Assembly (NCBI GenBank): GCA_036504215.1
Contig: DASXVO010000022.1
Location: 1 to 45,932 of the forward strand
DNA length: 45,932 bases
Direction of reading: 5' to 3'
Origin: Vicinamibacterales bacterium
Lineage (GTDB): Bacteria > Acidobacteriota > Vicinamibacteria > Vicinamibacterales > Fen-181
A program made the position numbers and the translations under genes. This document shows, piece after piece, positions 9,007-16,822 of the stretch (the first letter of the stretch is position 1; each line of letters starts with the position of its first letter). Under the pieces are notes generated by a model. The model ran no database searches, was not told the origin of the DNA, and saw only the letters and a program-made list of their open reading frames with translations.

Positions 9007-10063
9007 GATCGGAGCCCGCCACGTTGGACCGGCCGAGCCGCTGTTCGTCATCGCAGAACTGGGGATCAACCACCGCGGCTCCCTCCAGACAGCGCTCGAC
9101 CTGCTCGATGCGGCTGCCGACGCGGGGGCCTCGGCCGTCAAGCTTCAAACGATCGAGGCCGATCGGCTCGTGGCTGAGAGCTGTCCGGCGCCCGCGCACG
9201 TCGCGGCCCGATCGCTCCGCGAATTCTTCCGCCAGTTCGAGTTGGACGAAGCGGCGCACCGGGCGATCGCCGAGCGGGCCCGGGTGCGGGGCGTCGCGAT
9301 GATGTCCACGCCGTTCAGCGAAGAGGCGGTGGATCTGCTCGATCGCATCGGCTGCGACGCGCTGAAAATCGCGAGCGGCGACCTGACACACACGAGGCTC
9401 ATCGAGCGGGCCGCCCGCACCGGTCGTCCGTTGATCCTGTCGACCGGCATGAGTGACTTGCACGACGTGGCGGCGGCGGTGGGCTGCGCGCGCAGCGCGG
9501 GAGCGCGTCAGATTGGCCTGCTGCACTGCGTGTCTGCGTACCCGGTGCCGGCGGGGAGCGAGAACCTGCGCGCGATCGCCGAGCTCGCGCGCGTGTTCGC
9601 CGTGCCCGTTGGACTGTCGGACCACACCACCGAACCCCTCGCTGCCGCGTTGGCGGTCGCGCTCGGGGCTTCGATCTACGAGCGTCATTTCGTACTCGAC
9701 GAGGCAAACTGCGGAGCAGACGCCGCCGTCTCCTCGACGCCGACCGAACTTTGCAGGATCATCGTCGAGGCCGAGCGGGCGCGACGGGCCCTCGGCCACG
9801 GCCGGAAGATCTGTCTACCTGCTGAGGCCGTGAACGTGGAGGCCAGCCGCCGAAGCCTCTACGCGCTACGGGACCTCGAGGTGGGAGACGTCGTCGGGCC
9901 GGAGGATTTCACCGCGCTCCGCCCGGCGTCCGGGCTCGCGGCGGACCGCTGGCGCGAACTCGTTGGCGTTCGCCTGGTTCGCCGGGTCGGGTCGGGCGGA
10001 CCATTCCTCGACACAGACATCGAGGCACAGCGTGAGAAAGGGCACGTCGTTCATGTCGCTTAA
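8996..10063 (+). CDS. Nonulosonic acid synthase (NeuB/PseI/LegI family)
   Basis: A 355-residue protein, the usual NeuB length. The ATG at 8996 follows a GAGGAG site and overlaps the HAD gene. The TIM barrel begins PLFVIAELGINHRGSL. Family motifs include AVKLQTIEADRLV, MMSTPFSEEAVDLL, LKIASGDL, VGLSDHTTEPLAA and YERHFVLDE, whose histidines bind the metal. The C-terminal 65 residues form an antifreeze-like SAF domain (SLYALRDLEVGDVV). The enzyme condenses a 2,4-diamino-6-deoxy hexose (or ManNAc-type sugar) with phosphoenolpyruvate to give a nine-carbon sialic-acid-like sugar. Context favours PseI or LegI over true NeuB. It overlaps the next gene by 11 bases. Confidence 0.92.
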   Translation: MCIEIGARHVGPAEPLFVIAELGINHRGSLQTALDLLDAAADAGASAVKLQTIEADRLVAESCPAPAHVAARSLREFFRQFELDEAAHRAIAERARVRGVAMMSTPFSEEAVDLLDRIGCDALKIASGDLTHTRLIERAARTGRPLILSTGMSDLHDVAAAVGCARSAGARQIGLLHCVSAYPVPAGSENLRAIAELARVFAVPVGLSDHTTEPLAAALAVALGASIYERHFVLDEANCGADAAVSSTPTELCRIIVEAERARRALGHGRKICLPAEAVNVEASRRSLYALRDLEVGDVVGPEDFTALRPASGLAADRWRELVGVRLVRRVGSGGPFLDTDIEAQREKGHVVHVA

Positions 10064-11066
10064 CGTACTCCTTACGGCCGGCTCGCGGCGCGTTCCGCTG
10101 CTCGAGGGCTTCCGCCGTGCCCTCCGGGACCTCCGACTGGCCGGTTCGGTCCACGTGACCGACGTCAATCCGTTGTCGCCAACCGTGCTCGTGGCCGATC
10201 GGGCGCACCTGGTACCGCTCTCCAACGACCCGGGCTACCTGGACTGCGTCACGGAGATTTGCAACCGCGAACGGATCGGTCTGCTCATTCCGACGATCGA
10301 CGACGAGTTGCCGCTGTTCAGTGATGCCCGCGACAGGTTCGCACGGATCGGCGTGTGCGTGGCCATCTCGGACGCGTTCGTCACGACGCTGTGCAACGAC
10401 AAGTTCGCGACGTGTGCCTACTTGCGTGACCGGCGCGTGGCCGCCGCCGAGTCGTACCTGCCCGAGACGCTTCCCGATGACGTGGCGTTCCCTGTGTTCG
10501 TGAAGCCCCGCTTCGGCCGGGGGAGCATCGGGGCTTTTCGCGCGGACGACCGCCGCCAACTCGACTTCTTCCTGTCGTACGTGCCCGATCCGGTCATCCA
10601 GGAGTACCTCAACGGCCCTGAATTCACGATCGATCTCTTCTGCGACTTCAATGGGACGCCCATCTCCATCGTGCCCCGCGAACGCGCGGTCATCCGCGCC
10701 GGCGTCATCGACCGCGGACGGACGGTTCGCGATCAGGTGCTGATCGATCTGGCCCTCACCTGCTGCGCGGTCCTGAAGTTCGAGGGACCGTGTAACATCC
10801 AGTGCCGTGTCGTCGACGGCGTGCCAGTCATCTTCGAGATCAACCCACGATTTTCCGGCGGCATTCCACTGACGATTGCGGCCGGGGCCGACTTCCCGCG
10901 GATGCTGGTCGAACTCGCGATTGGTCGCGACGTGAAGCCGGTGATTGGCGAGTTCACACCGGATCTGTGGATAACCAATTACGAGTCGTCCTTCTTCGTG
11001 GATTCGACGCGGCTGACGGCATTGACCGAGCGCGCGACGGGGCGGCGCGTCACGGAGGTGGCATGA
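10053..11066 (+). CDS. ATP-grasp ligase-like enzyme
   Basis: A 337-residue protein with a carbamoyl-phosphate-synthase-like ATP-grasp fold. The N-terminal pre-grasp domain begins NVLLTAGSRRVPLLEGFRRAL. FPVFVKPRFGRGSIGAF is the nucleotide-binding glycine loop, QEYLNGPEFTIDLFCD the lid region, and VIFEINPRFSGG carries the metal-binding glutamate and asparagine. These enzymes activate a carboxylate as acyl-phosphate and join it to an amine or thiol. There is no Gcn5-type acetyltransferase (PseH/LegH) in the cluster. The enzyme might therefore acylate the 4-amino group or modify the nonulosonate carboxylate; this is inference. It sits between synthase and cytidylyltransferase genes and overlaps both. 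Confidence 0.85.
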   Translation: MSLNVLLTAGSRRVPLLEGFRRALRDLRLAGSVHVTDVNPLSPTVLVADRAHLVPLSNDPGYLDCVTEICNRERIGLLIPTIDDELPLFSDARDRFARIGVCVAISDAFVTTLCNDKFATCAYLRDRRVAAAESYLPETLPDDVAFPVFVKPRFGRGSIGAFRADDRRQLDFFLSYVPDPVIQEYLNGPEFTIDLFCDFNGTPISIVPRERAVIRAGVIDRGRTVRDQVLIDLALTCCAVLKFEGPCNIQCRVVDGVPVIFEINPRFSGGIPLTIAAGADFPRMLVELAIGRDVKPVIGEFTPDLWITNYESSFFVDSTRLTALTERATGRRVTEVA

Positions 11067-11767
11067 ATCTCGGCGGCCTGCCGATCATCCTGCAGGCGAG
11101 GATGGGGTCCAGCCGATTGCCAGGCAAAGTGCTGGCCGACCTCGTCGGTCGGACCGTGTTTGCGCACTGTGTGGCGCGGCTCCAGCGGGCGGGTGTTGGG
11201 CCGGTGGTGCTGGCCACGTCCGACAGGCCGGGCGACGACCCTCTGGTGGAGGCGGCCGAATGTCTGGGAATTCGCGTCGTTCGAGGTCCGGAAGACGACG
11301 TGCTTCAGCGTTTTGCCCTGGCTGCCGATTATCTTGACGCCCGCTTCTTCATCCGGGCGACGGCGGACAATCCTGCCGTCGACATCGACGCCCCAGCGCG
11401 GGTTGGAGCGGCGATTCTCGCAGGTGGAGCCGACCGCGTGGTGGAAACAGGGTTGCCGATCGGAGCCGCAGTTGAGGCTGTCCGCGTGGCGGCCTTGTAC
11501 CAGGCGCTGGCACAGACGCGAGGCGCTTACGACCGGGAGCACGTGACACCGTATATCTACCGGAATCCGTCCCGGTTCCTGGCCCTCGCACCCGAAGCGC
11601 CACCGGCGCTGAGACGGCCCGATCTGCGGCTGACGGTGGATACGGCAGACGATTTGGCGTTCATGCGACGGGTCTTCGAGCGGGCGGCCCCGGCGGGTGA
11701 GACGGCGTCGCTCGCCGAGATCATCCGATCGGCCGACGCCGTTGGACGGCCTGGCCAGGTGGCGTGA
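11063..11767 (+). CDS. SpsF/PseF-type cytidylyltransferase
   Basis: A 234-residue protein starting at an ATGA overlap. Its nucleotide-binding signature is QARMGSSRLPGKVL (about 10-23), followed by ARLQRAG and VVLATSDRPGDDPL, then FIRATADNPAVD and LRLTVDTADDLAFMRRVF. This is the CTP-transferase-3 family (SpsF, PseF, LegF, NeuA), which makes CMP- or other nucleotide-activated sugars. Here the likely product is a CMP-nonulosonate ready for a glycosyltransferase. SpsF-type members are looser in substrate than NeuA, so the exact sugar is not fixed. It is the last sugar gene before the flagellar genes flbD and motA. Confidence 0.88.
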   Translation: MNLGGLPIILQARMGSSRLPGKVLADLVGRTVFAHCVARLQRAGVGPVVLATSDRPGDDPLVEAAECLGIRVVRGPEDDVLQRFALAADYLDARFFIRATADNPAVDIDAPARVGAAILAGGADRVVETGLPIGAAVEAVRVAALYQALAQTRGAYDREHVTPYIYRNPSRFLALAPEAPPALRRPDLRLTVDTADDLAFMRRVFERAAPAGETASLAEIIRSADAVGRPGQVA

Positions 11768-11768
11768 C

Positions 11769-11996
11769 ATGATTTCCGTGACGCGGCTCGACGGTTCGCC
11801 GATGTTGCTGAACGCCGACCTCGTCGAGTGGATCGAGCGGACGCCGGATACTGTCATCGGATTGGTGAATGGCGACCGATTCCTGGTGCGGGAGACGCCA
11901 GAGGAAATCGTGCGGCGAGTGATCGACTTCAAGCGGGCGGTGCAGGCAGGTCCGGTTCTGCGAATGGCGGACGGATCGGCCGGCTCGGACGGGTGA
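11769..11996 (+). CDS. flbD: FlbD family flagellar protein
   Basis: A 75-residue protein whose ATG comes one base after the upstream stop. The pattern ISVTRLDGSPMLLNADLVE, then IERTPDTVIGLVNGDRFLV and EEIVRRVIDFKR, is that of the small FlbD (swrD-like) proteins encoded directly upstream of motA in spirochaetes, Firmicutes and others. Family members affect flagellar torque or stator function. This small beta-rich protein should not be confused with the Caulobacter transcription factor of the same name. Its position 3 bases before motA fits the family exactly and marks the junction of sugar and motor genes. Confidence 0.88.
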   Translation: MISVTRLDGSPMLLNADLVEWIERTPDTVIGLVNGDRFLVRETPEEIVRRVIDFKRAVQAGPVLRMADGSAGSDG

Positions 11997-11999
11997 TCC

Positions 12000-12812
12000 A
12001 TGGCTCCACGCAACGTGCGCAAACGACGGCTCGACCTGACATCGGTGATGGGCGTTCCTCTCGGGATCGGCATCATCCTGCTTGGCCAGGTGCTCGAGGG
12101 CGGTTCGGCCCGGTCGCTGCTGCAATTGACCGCGGCCATCATTGTATTTGGCGGGACGCTCGGAGCCGTGCTCGTGAGTTTTCCATTCGCCGACGTGAAG
12201 CGGGCTGTGGCCAGTCTGGGCCGCGTCTTCACCGAAGACGACGAGTCGGCTGACTCGACGGTCAGCGCGATCCTGCGGTACGCCCGCATCGCCCGGAAAG
12301 ACGGCATGCTCGCCCTGGAAGAAGAATCGGCGCATGCGAAGGACCCGTTGCTTCGGAAGGGGCTGATGCTGGCGGTGGACGGGGTGAACCCGAAGACGGT
12401 ACGCGAGATGCTCGAGATCGATCTGGCAGGAGCCGAAGAGCGCGACCTCCAACCGAGCCGCGTGTACGACGCGGCCGGGGGGTACGCGCCGACCGTCGGC
12501 ATCCTGGGCGCGGTCCTCGGCCTCATCCACGTGATGGAGAATCTCAGTGATCCGAGCCGTCTGGGGAGCGGCATCGCGGTGGCCTTCGTCGCGACGGTGT
12601 ACGGCGTCGGCGTGGCCAACTTGATCCTGCTGCCCATCGCCAACAAGCTCCGCGTGCGCGCCACGGAAGCGGCGCGGCGCCGCATCCTGGTTTTCGAAGG
12701 CGTGCTCGCGATCCAGGAAGGGCTCAACCCGCGGCTCATCGACCAGAAACTCCGCGGATTCACCGGAACGCCCGCTGCCCGGGCCGCCGAGCCAGACGGT
12801 CGGGCGGCGTAA
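12000..12812 (+). CDS. motC: Flagellar stator MotA/MotC-like subunit
   Basis: A 270-residue integral membrane protein. Transmembrane segments are visible near residues 15-33 (MGVPLGIGIILLGQVLEGG), 38-58, 160-180 (AAGGYAPTVGILGAVLGLIH) and 190-220. The cytoplasmic loop between TM2 and TM3 holds the charged stretch LLRKGLMLAVDGVNPKTVREMLE, which in MotA proteins contacts FliG. MotA pentamers surround a MotB dimer and conduct ions to drive the motor. Pairing with a MotD-like partner and with FlbD suggests the MotC/MotD branch. The ion used cannot be fixed from this reading. The gene sits 3 bases after flbD and 13 bases before its partner. Confidence 0.9.
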   Translation: MAPRNVRKRRLDLTSVMGVPLGIGIILLGQVLEGGSARSLLQLTAAIIVFGGTLGAVLVSFPFADVKRAVASLGRVFTEDDESADSTVSAILRYARIARKDGMLALEEESAHAKDPLLRKGLMLAVDGVNPKTVREMLEIDLAGAEERDLQPSRVYDAAGGYAPTVGILGAVLGLIHVMENLSDPSRLGSGIAVAFVATVYGVGVANLILLPIANKLRVRATEAARRRILVFEGVLAIQEGLNPRLIDQKLRGFTGTPAARAAEPDGRAA

Positions 12813-12825
12813 GGCACGAGCCGTG

Positions 12826-13689
12826 ATGACACCTGCACCGGGCTACCGATATCGCCGGCGGATAGAGGCCGAACCGGTCAACCAACACCGATGGATGGTC
12901 TCGTACGCCGATTTCATCACACTCCTCTTCGCCTTCTTCACGACGCTCTACGCGATCTCGAATGTCGACCTCCAGAAGATGAATCGCCTGGTCTCGGCCC
13001 TGCAGGTCGCGTTCGACTCCAAGGGCGCGGTCGGCCTTCCGCGCAAGACCGGGCTGACGGCAAGTCCGGCGAATGACCCGAGAGAGGTCGCGTTCAAGAG
13101 CGGCTCGGCCGCCCGACCCGTGACCGCCAACGCCGAGGATCTTCCGAAGTTGCCGCTCAACGTCCTGGCCGCGCTCGACCGGGGTCTGCTCGAGACGGCG
13201 CTCGGCGGCGTCAAGGGGCGTCTGACCGAGAGGCTCGCCCCCGCCATCAAGGACGGGCGCGTGGCCCTCGAGATCGACCGGCGCGGCCTGGTCGTGTCGA
13301 TCCGGGAAAACGGCAGCTTCCGGACGGGCAGTGCCGATCTGTCCGATACGACCAGGGGCCTCATTGCCGAGATCGCGGCGTCGCTCACGGGCCTGCCGAA
13401 TTTCGTGCGCGTGGAAGGCCACACCGACGACGTGCCGATCCACACGAGCCGCTTCGCGTCGAACTGGGACCTCTCGACAGCCAGGGCCACGGCTGTGGTG
13501 GCCTTCCTCCTCCAGGAACATGGCTTCACCCCCGACAGGCTCTCTGCGGCCGGCTACGCCGAGTTCCATCCGCGTGTGCCGAACGCCAGCGAGGCGGACC
13601 GAGCCCGCAACCGGCGTGTGGACATCGTGATCCTCAACCAGACGACCACCAGGGCTGAGGAACCCGTGCCGGCGGAGAAGGGTCAGTGA
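12826..13689 (+). CDS. motD: Flagellar stator MotB/MotD-like subunit
   Basis: A 287-residue protein with adjacent GTG (12823) and ATG (12826) starts; I chose the ATG. The single transmembrane helix VSYADFITLLFAFFTTLYAIS carries the essential ion-binding aspartate (about D29), and its sequence is very close to MotD of Pseudomonas. The C-terminal half (about 160-275) is an OmpA-like peptidoglycan-binding domain with VEGHTDDVPIHTSRFASNW, then ALSERL-like spacing and NRRVDIVIL. A plug/linker of about 100 residues lies between. It anchors the stator to the cell wall. The stop overlaps the start of the dehydratase gene (GTGA), so stator and sugar genes are translationally coupled. Confidence 0.92.
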   Translation: MTPAPGYRYRRRIEAEPVNQHRWMVSYADFITLLFAFFTTLYAISNVDLQKMNRLVSALQVAFDSKGAVGLPRKTGLTASPANDPREVAFKSGSAARPVTANAEDLPKLPLNVLAALDRGLLETALGGVKGRLTERLAPAIKDGRVALEIDRRGLVVSIRENGSFRTGSADLSDTTRGLIAEIAASLTGLPNFVRVEGHTDDVPIHTSRFASNWDLSTARATAVVAFLLQEHGFTPDRLSAAGYAEFHPRVPNASEADRARNRRVDIVILNQTTTRAEEPVPAEKGQ

Positions 13690-14852
13690 TCGATCTGCGC
13701 GACGTCCCGACGCAGGAGCAGCTGCTCGGCCGCCGGATCCCGGAGATCCTGACGTCTGAGGACCGGCGGGCGTTCACGGGTCAGCGGGTCATGATCACGG
13801 GTGCCGGCGGGTCGGTGGGATCGGAGTTGGCACGCCAGATCGCGCGGTGCGGCCCGGCGCGGCTCACGTTGTTCGAACAGTCGGAATACAACCTGTTCAG
13901 GATCGAGGAAGAACTGGCGGAGGAGTACCCCGACCTGCCGCTCGACCCGATCCTCGGCGACGTTCGCCGCCGTCGTTCGATCCGTCTTGCATGCCGGACC
14001 TCCCGGCCGCACGTCATCTATCACACGGCGGCCTACAAGCACGTGACGATGACCGAGCGCGCGTTGTGCCCGGCGATCGAGGCGAACGTTCTCGGCGCGC
14101 TCGCGGTGGCGCGCGCGGCGGAAGACTGTGGCGCACGACTCGTCCTCATCTCGTCCGACAAGGCGGCCCAGGCTCGCAGCGTGATGGGCGCGACGAAGCG
14201 ACTCGCGGAACTCACCGTCGTCACCCTGGCGTCGGCCACGTTCCGACCGGTGGTCGTTCGCTTCGGCAACATCCTGGGCAGCAGCGGTAGCGTCGTCGAG
14301 GTCTTGCTGGAACGAGCCCGGCACAGCCGGCCGCTCCTCGTGACGCATCCCGACGCCACTCGCTACTTCATGACGGCGCAGGAAGCCGTGTCACTGGTGA
14401 TGAAGGCCGATCTGCTGGGGCGGGCCGGCGAGACGTACTGGCTGGACATGGGGGGGCCGGTGCGGCTGATGACGCTGGTGCAGCGCCTGGTCGCGATGAT
14501 GGAGCGCGAGGGATACCCGACGGTGCCGATCAAGGTCGTGGGTCTCCGTCCGGGCGAGAAGCTCCATGAGGAGTTGACGACTCACGGCCTCGAGCTGTGC
14601 CGGACACCGCACCAACGGATCTGGACCGCGAGGCAGGCGGCGTTCGACGGGGGGAAGATCAGGCGCGTGCTGCGTGCGCTTCGCCAGGACATCGAGCACG
14701 ACGACGCGATGGCGGCGTTGTCGGATCTGTCGGCCGCCGTGCCCGAGTTCGAAGCGAGCCCGGAGGCATGGAAGGCTGCGGCCGCGTCGTCGATGACGAC
14801 GAGCGGAGCGGTACGGCCGCCGACCGCTCCGCTCCTGCAGCAGACGCTGTAG
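13686..14852 (+). CDS. UDP-HexNAc 4,6-dehydratase (FlaA1/WbpM C-terminal type)
   Basis: A 388-residue extended short-chain dehydrogenase with a GTG start. Residues 28-50 hold the NAD(P)-binding loop VMITGAGGSVGSELARQI. The catalytic region is SSDKAAQARSVMGATKRLAE, giving S157-D158-K159 and M167-x3-K171. The usual tyrosine is methionine, as in WbpM-like enzymes, while PseB keeps tyrosine. Later motifs VRFGNILGSSGSVV, RYFMTAQEAVSLV and LRPGEKLHEEL are those of the CapD/FlaA1 family. It would supply UDP-4-keto-6-deoxy-GlcNAc as the first step of the nonulosonate route, despite being separated from that block by three motor genes. The last 60 residues are unconserved. Confidence 0.88.
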   Translation: MIDLRDVPTQEQLLGRRIPEILTSEDRRAFTGQRVMITGAGGSVGSELARQIARCGPARLTLFEQSEYNLFRIEEELAEEYPDLPLDPILGDVRRRRSIRLACRTSRPHVIYHTAAYKHVTMTERALCPAIEANVLGALAVARAAEDCGARLVLISSDKAAQARSVMGATKRLAELTVVTLASATFRPVVVRFGNILGSSGSVVEVLLERARHSRPLLVTHPDATRYFMTAQEAVSLVMKADLLGRAGETYWLDMGGPVRLMTLVQRLVAMMEREGYPTVPIKVVGLRPGEKLHEELTTHGLELCRTPHQRIWTARQAAFDGGKIRRVLRALRQDIEHDDAMAALSDLSAAVPEFEASPEAWKAAAASSMTTSGAVRPPTAPLLQQTL

Positions 14853-14872
14853 CCGAGACCAGCCTCGGTCAG

Positions 14873-14901
14873 TTGGTGCCCCGGCGCCCTTGGGCTATGC
14901 T
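14873..14901 (+). promoter_or_regulatory. Possible housekeeping promoter, near-leaderless
   Basis: TTGGTG at 14873-14878 and TATGCT at 14896-14901 are spaced by 17 bases, a good sigma-70-like layout in otherwise GC-rich sequence. The predicted transcription start (about 14908) lies right at the ATG at 14910. The mRNA would therefore have almost no leader, which fits the lack of a Shine-Dalgarno sequence before this gene. Confidence 0.45.
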
Positions 14902-14909
14902 GTGACGGC

Positions 14910-16499
14910 ATGAAGCGCTTCGGCACCATCTTCCCGTTTCTCGAAGCCGGGCGTCAGCCCCGCCACATAGGGCGTCTGGTCGCCAACCACGATTTTGCCC
15001 AGGCCATCCTCCGATACGGTGATTTCGACGAGTTCGTCTTCAGCAATCCCACACCTTCGAATCTGAACGTCTTCGCAGACGTGGTCCGCACCTGGGGCTT
15101 GTCCGAACGACGTCTCTCGCAGGTGCGGTTCGTGCCGCTGCCCAACTTGGCGGGGGTTCTCGAGGCCGACGCGTTTCACGTGTTCCATCTCGGCGGGTGG
15201 GGCTGGTTCATGCCCGGCCTTCACTTCCTGCGGGCGCGTCACGCGTCGAACCCGTGGCCCATCACGGCCGTGACACACTCGCTGAACGGACGCGACGTGA
15301 TTGACAACGCCGTCCGTGTCTCACACGCGCAGTTCGCACCCTACGACGCGATTTTCTGCACGAGCAGGGACGGCCGCGAGGCCCTCCGCCGGCTGCTCGA
15401 AGGCGGCGCAGCGATTGCGGGGCACGCGTTCGCCGGCCACCTGGAACACCTGCCGCTCGGGATCGACGACGATCTGTTCGAGACGTCGGGCGACCGCGCG
15501 CGGGGGCGGGCGCGACTGAAGATCGATCCAGACGCCGTCGTATTGCTGGTCCTGGGCCGGATCACGCCCTTCCAGAAGATGGATCTCGGCCCGGTGCTCC
15601 GAACCCTCGCTCACGACATCCTGCCGCGTGCGGGTCGGACGGTGTGCCTCCTCCTGGCGGGGAGCGCAACCGCGGACGACCTGCGTCTGGTCAAGGCCGA
15701 CGTGGACCGCTACGACCTGGCGTCACACGTGCGCGTGCACCCGAACTTTCCGGTCGACCAGAAGGCCGACGTGCTGGCGACGGCCGATGTGCTGGTGTCA
15801 CCCGTGGACAACGCTCAGGAGACGTTCGGCTTGAGCCTGATCGAGGGGATGGCTGCCGGGCTGCCCGTGGTCGCCTCCAGGTTCGACGGGTACAAGGATC
15901 TGATCGACGACGGCGTGGACGGCTTCCTGATCGACACGTACTGGAGTGCGCTGGACCCCGTGGAGGAGCTGTTCGACCTGCTGGACCGCGACGCGGCGCA
16001 ACTGTTCCAGTCGCAGAGCGTGGCGATCGATCTCCCTCAACTCGCCGACCGCGTGCTGCGACTCGTGCAGGACCCCTCGCTCAGAGCGTCGATGGGAGCG
16101 GCCGGGCGGGCCAAGGCGGCTCGAGAGTACAAATGGAGCCGGGTGGTCGCGCGCTACGAGGCGTGCTGGAACGTGCTGGCCGACCAGGCCAGGACGACGG
16201 GACTCGTTTCCGCGGGCGAGCACCTGTACAACCTTGGGGCGGGCCGGATCTTCTCCCACTACGCCTCGCATCGGGTGCATCGCGACGAGCGCCTGGTGGC
16301 GGTCGGCGAGGGCCTGGACGTCCGTCCGTACAACGAGACCGCTGTGCTGCTCGACCATGAGCTGCTGTCACGCGTTCACTCGAAGGCCGCGAACGGTGCC
16401 ACGGTGACGCAGTTGCTCGAGGCCGCACAGGCGCCTGAGGCCCAGGCGTGGTTCGCCGTACAGTGGCTGCTGAAATACGGGATGCTCCGGCGCGCGTAG
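14910..16499 (+). CDS. Glycosyltransferase family 4 (GT-B)
   Basis: A 529-residue protein. The N-terminal acceptor half (about 1-200) includes HVFHLGGWGWFMPGLHF, AVTHSLNG and FAPYDAIFCTSRDGREAL. The donor half (about 205-410) has VVLLVLGRITPFQKMDL, VRVHPNFPVDQKADVLATAD and the EX7E-type stretch ETFGLSLIEGMAAGLPVVAS, followed by DGYKDLIDDGVDGFLID. This is a retaining GT4 transferase. About 110 extra C-terminal residues have no recognised domain. The gene stands between two gaps and may have its own promoter. Context suggests it extends the flagellar or surface glycan; donor and acceptor are unknown. Confidence 0.87.
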   Translation: MKRFGTIFPFLEAGRQPRHIGRLVANHDFAQAILRYGDFDEFVFSNPTPSNLNVFADVVRTWGLSERRLSQVRFVPLPNLAGVLEADAFHVFHLGGWGWFMPGLHFLRARHASNPWPITAVTHSLNGRDVIDNAVRVSHAQFAPYDAIFCTSRDGREALRRLLEGGAAIAGHAFAGHLEHLPLGIDDDLFETSGDRARGRARLKIDPDAVVLLVLGRITPFQKMDLGPVLRTLAHDILPRAGRTVCLLLAGSATADDLRLVKADVDRYDLASHVRVHPNFPVDQKADVLATADVLVSPVDNAQETFGLSLIEGMAAGLPVVASRFDGYKDLIDDGVDGFLIDTYWSALDPVEELFDLLDRDAAQLFQSQSVAIDLPQLADRVLRLVQDPSLRASMGAAGRAKAAREYKWSRVVARYEACWNVLADQARTTGLVSAGEHLYNLGAGRIFSHYASHRVHRDERLVAVGEGLDVRPYNETAVLLDHELLSRVHSKAANGATVTQLLEAAQAPEAQAWFAVQWLLKYGMLRRA

Positions 16500-16822
16500 G
16501 AGCCAACCGAGGCCCGCCCTGCGACAACTGGATTCCGCAGAACTCCCGCCAGATTCCGATGCCGTGAATCCCCCGCACCCGCTGGAATCGTGGATGACGT
16601 CTCCTGGCGGCTCAGGGATAACCCGGTCGGTTCTCCGACACTCCAGTCGGCTCACCCACGGGGACCTGTCGTGGCACGGATGGGTTTGCCCGGCGGAACC
16701 CGCGATCTGCCTGGGATTCCGGCCCGAAGCGAACGGTCCCCGGCGGAATCCGGTCCTCTTGGCGGCCTGGTTGCACGGCGGATACCGGCCGGGCGTGGCA
16801 CGTGTCTTGATTGAGGAACAGC
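16500..16822 (+). other. Intergenic gap of 323 bases
   Basis: No convincing gene is seen. Frames open here on both strands read as low-complexity arginine/proline-rich peptides with no family resemblance. I see no hairpin with a T-tract after the upstream stop. The only regulatory candidate is a sigma-54-like TGGCACG-N4-TTG at its downstream end, listed separately. Confidence 0.5.
16796..16811 (+). promoter_or_regulatory. Weak sigma-54 (RpoN)-like element
   Basis: TGGCACG then TGTC then TTGAT reproduces the -24 box and the correct 10-base distance to the -12 box. However, the highly conserved GC of the -12 box is GA here. The predicted start of transcription (about 16822) would fall at the chosen GTG start, which counts against it unless translation begins at the ATG at 16838. 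Confidence 0.22.

Noticed and set aside
10979-12838. 619-residue minus-strand open frame
   Set aside because: It lies opposite the spsF-like, flbD and motA-like genes, all with clear family motifs, and is serine/arginine-rich low-complexity sequence.
16670-16695. Second sigma-54 site (TGGCACGGATGGGTTTGCC)
   Set aside because: The GG to GC spacing is 13 bases rather than the required 10.
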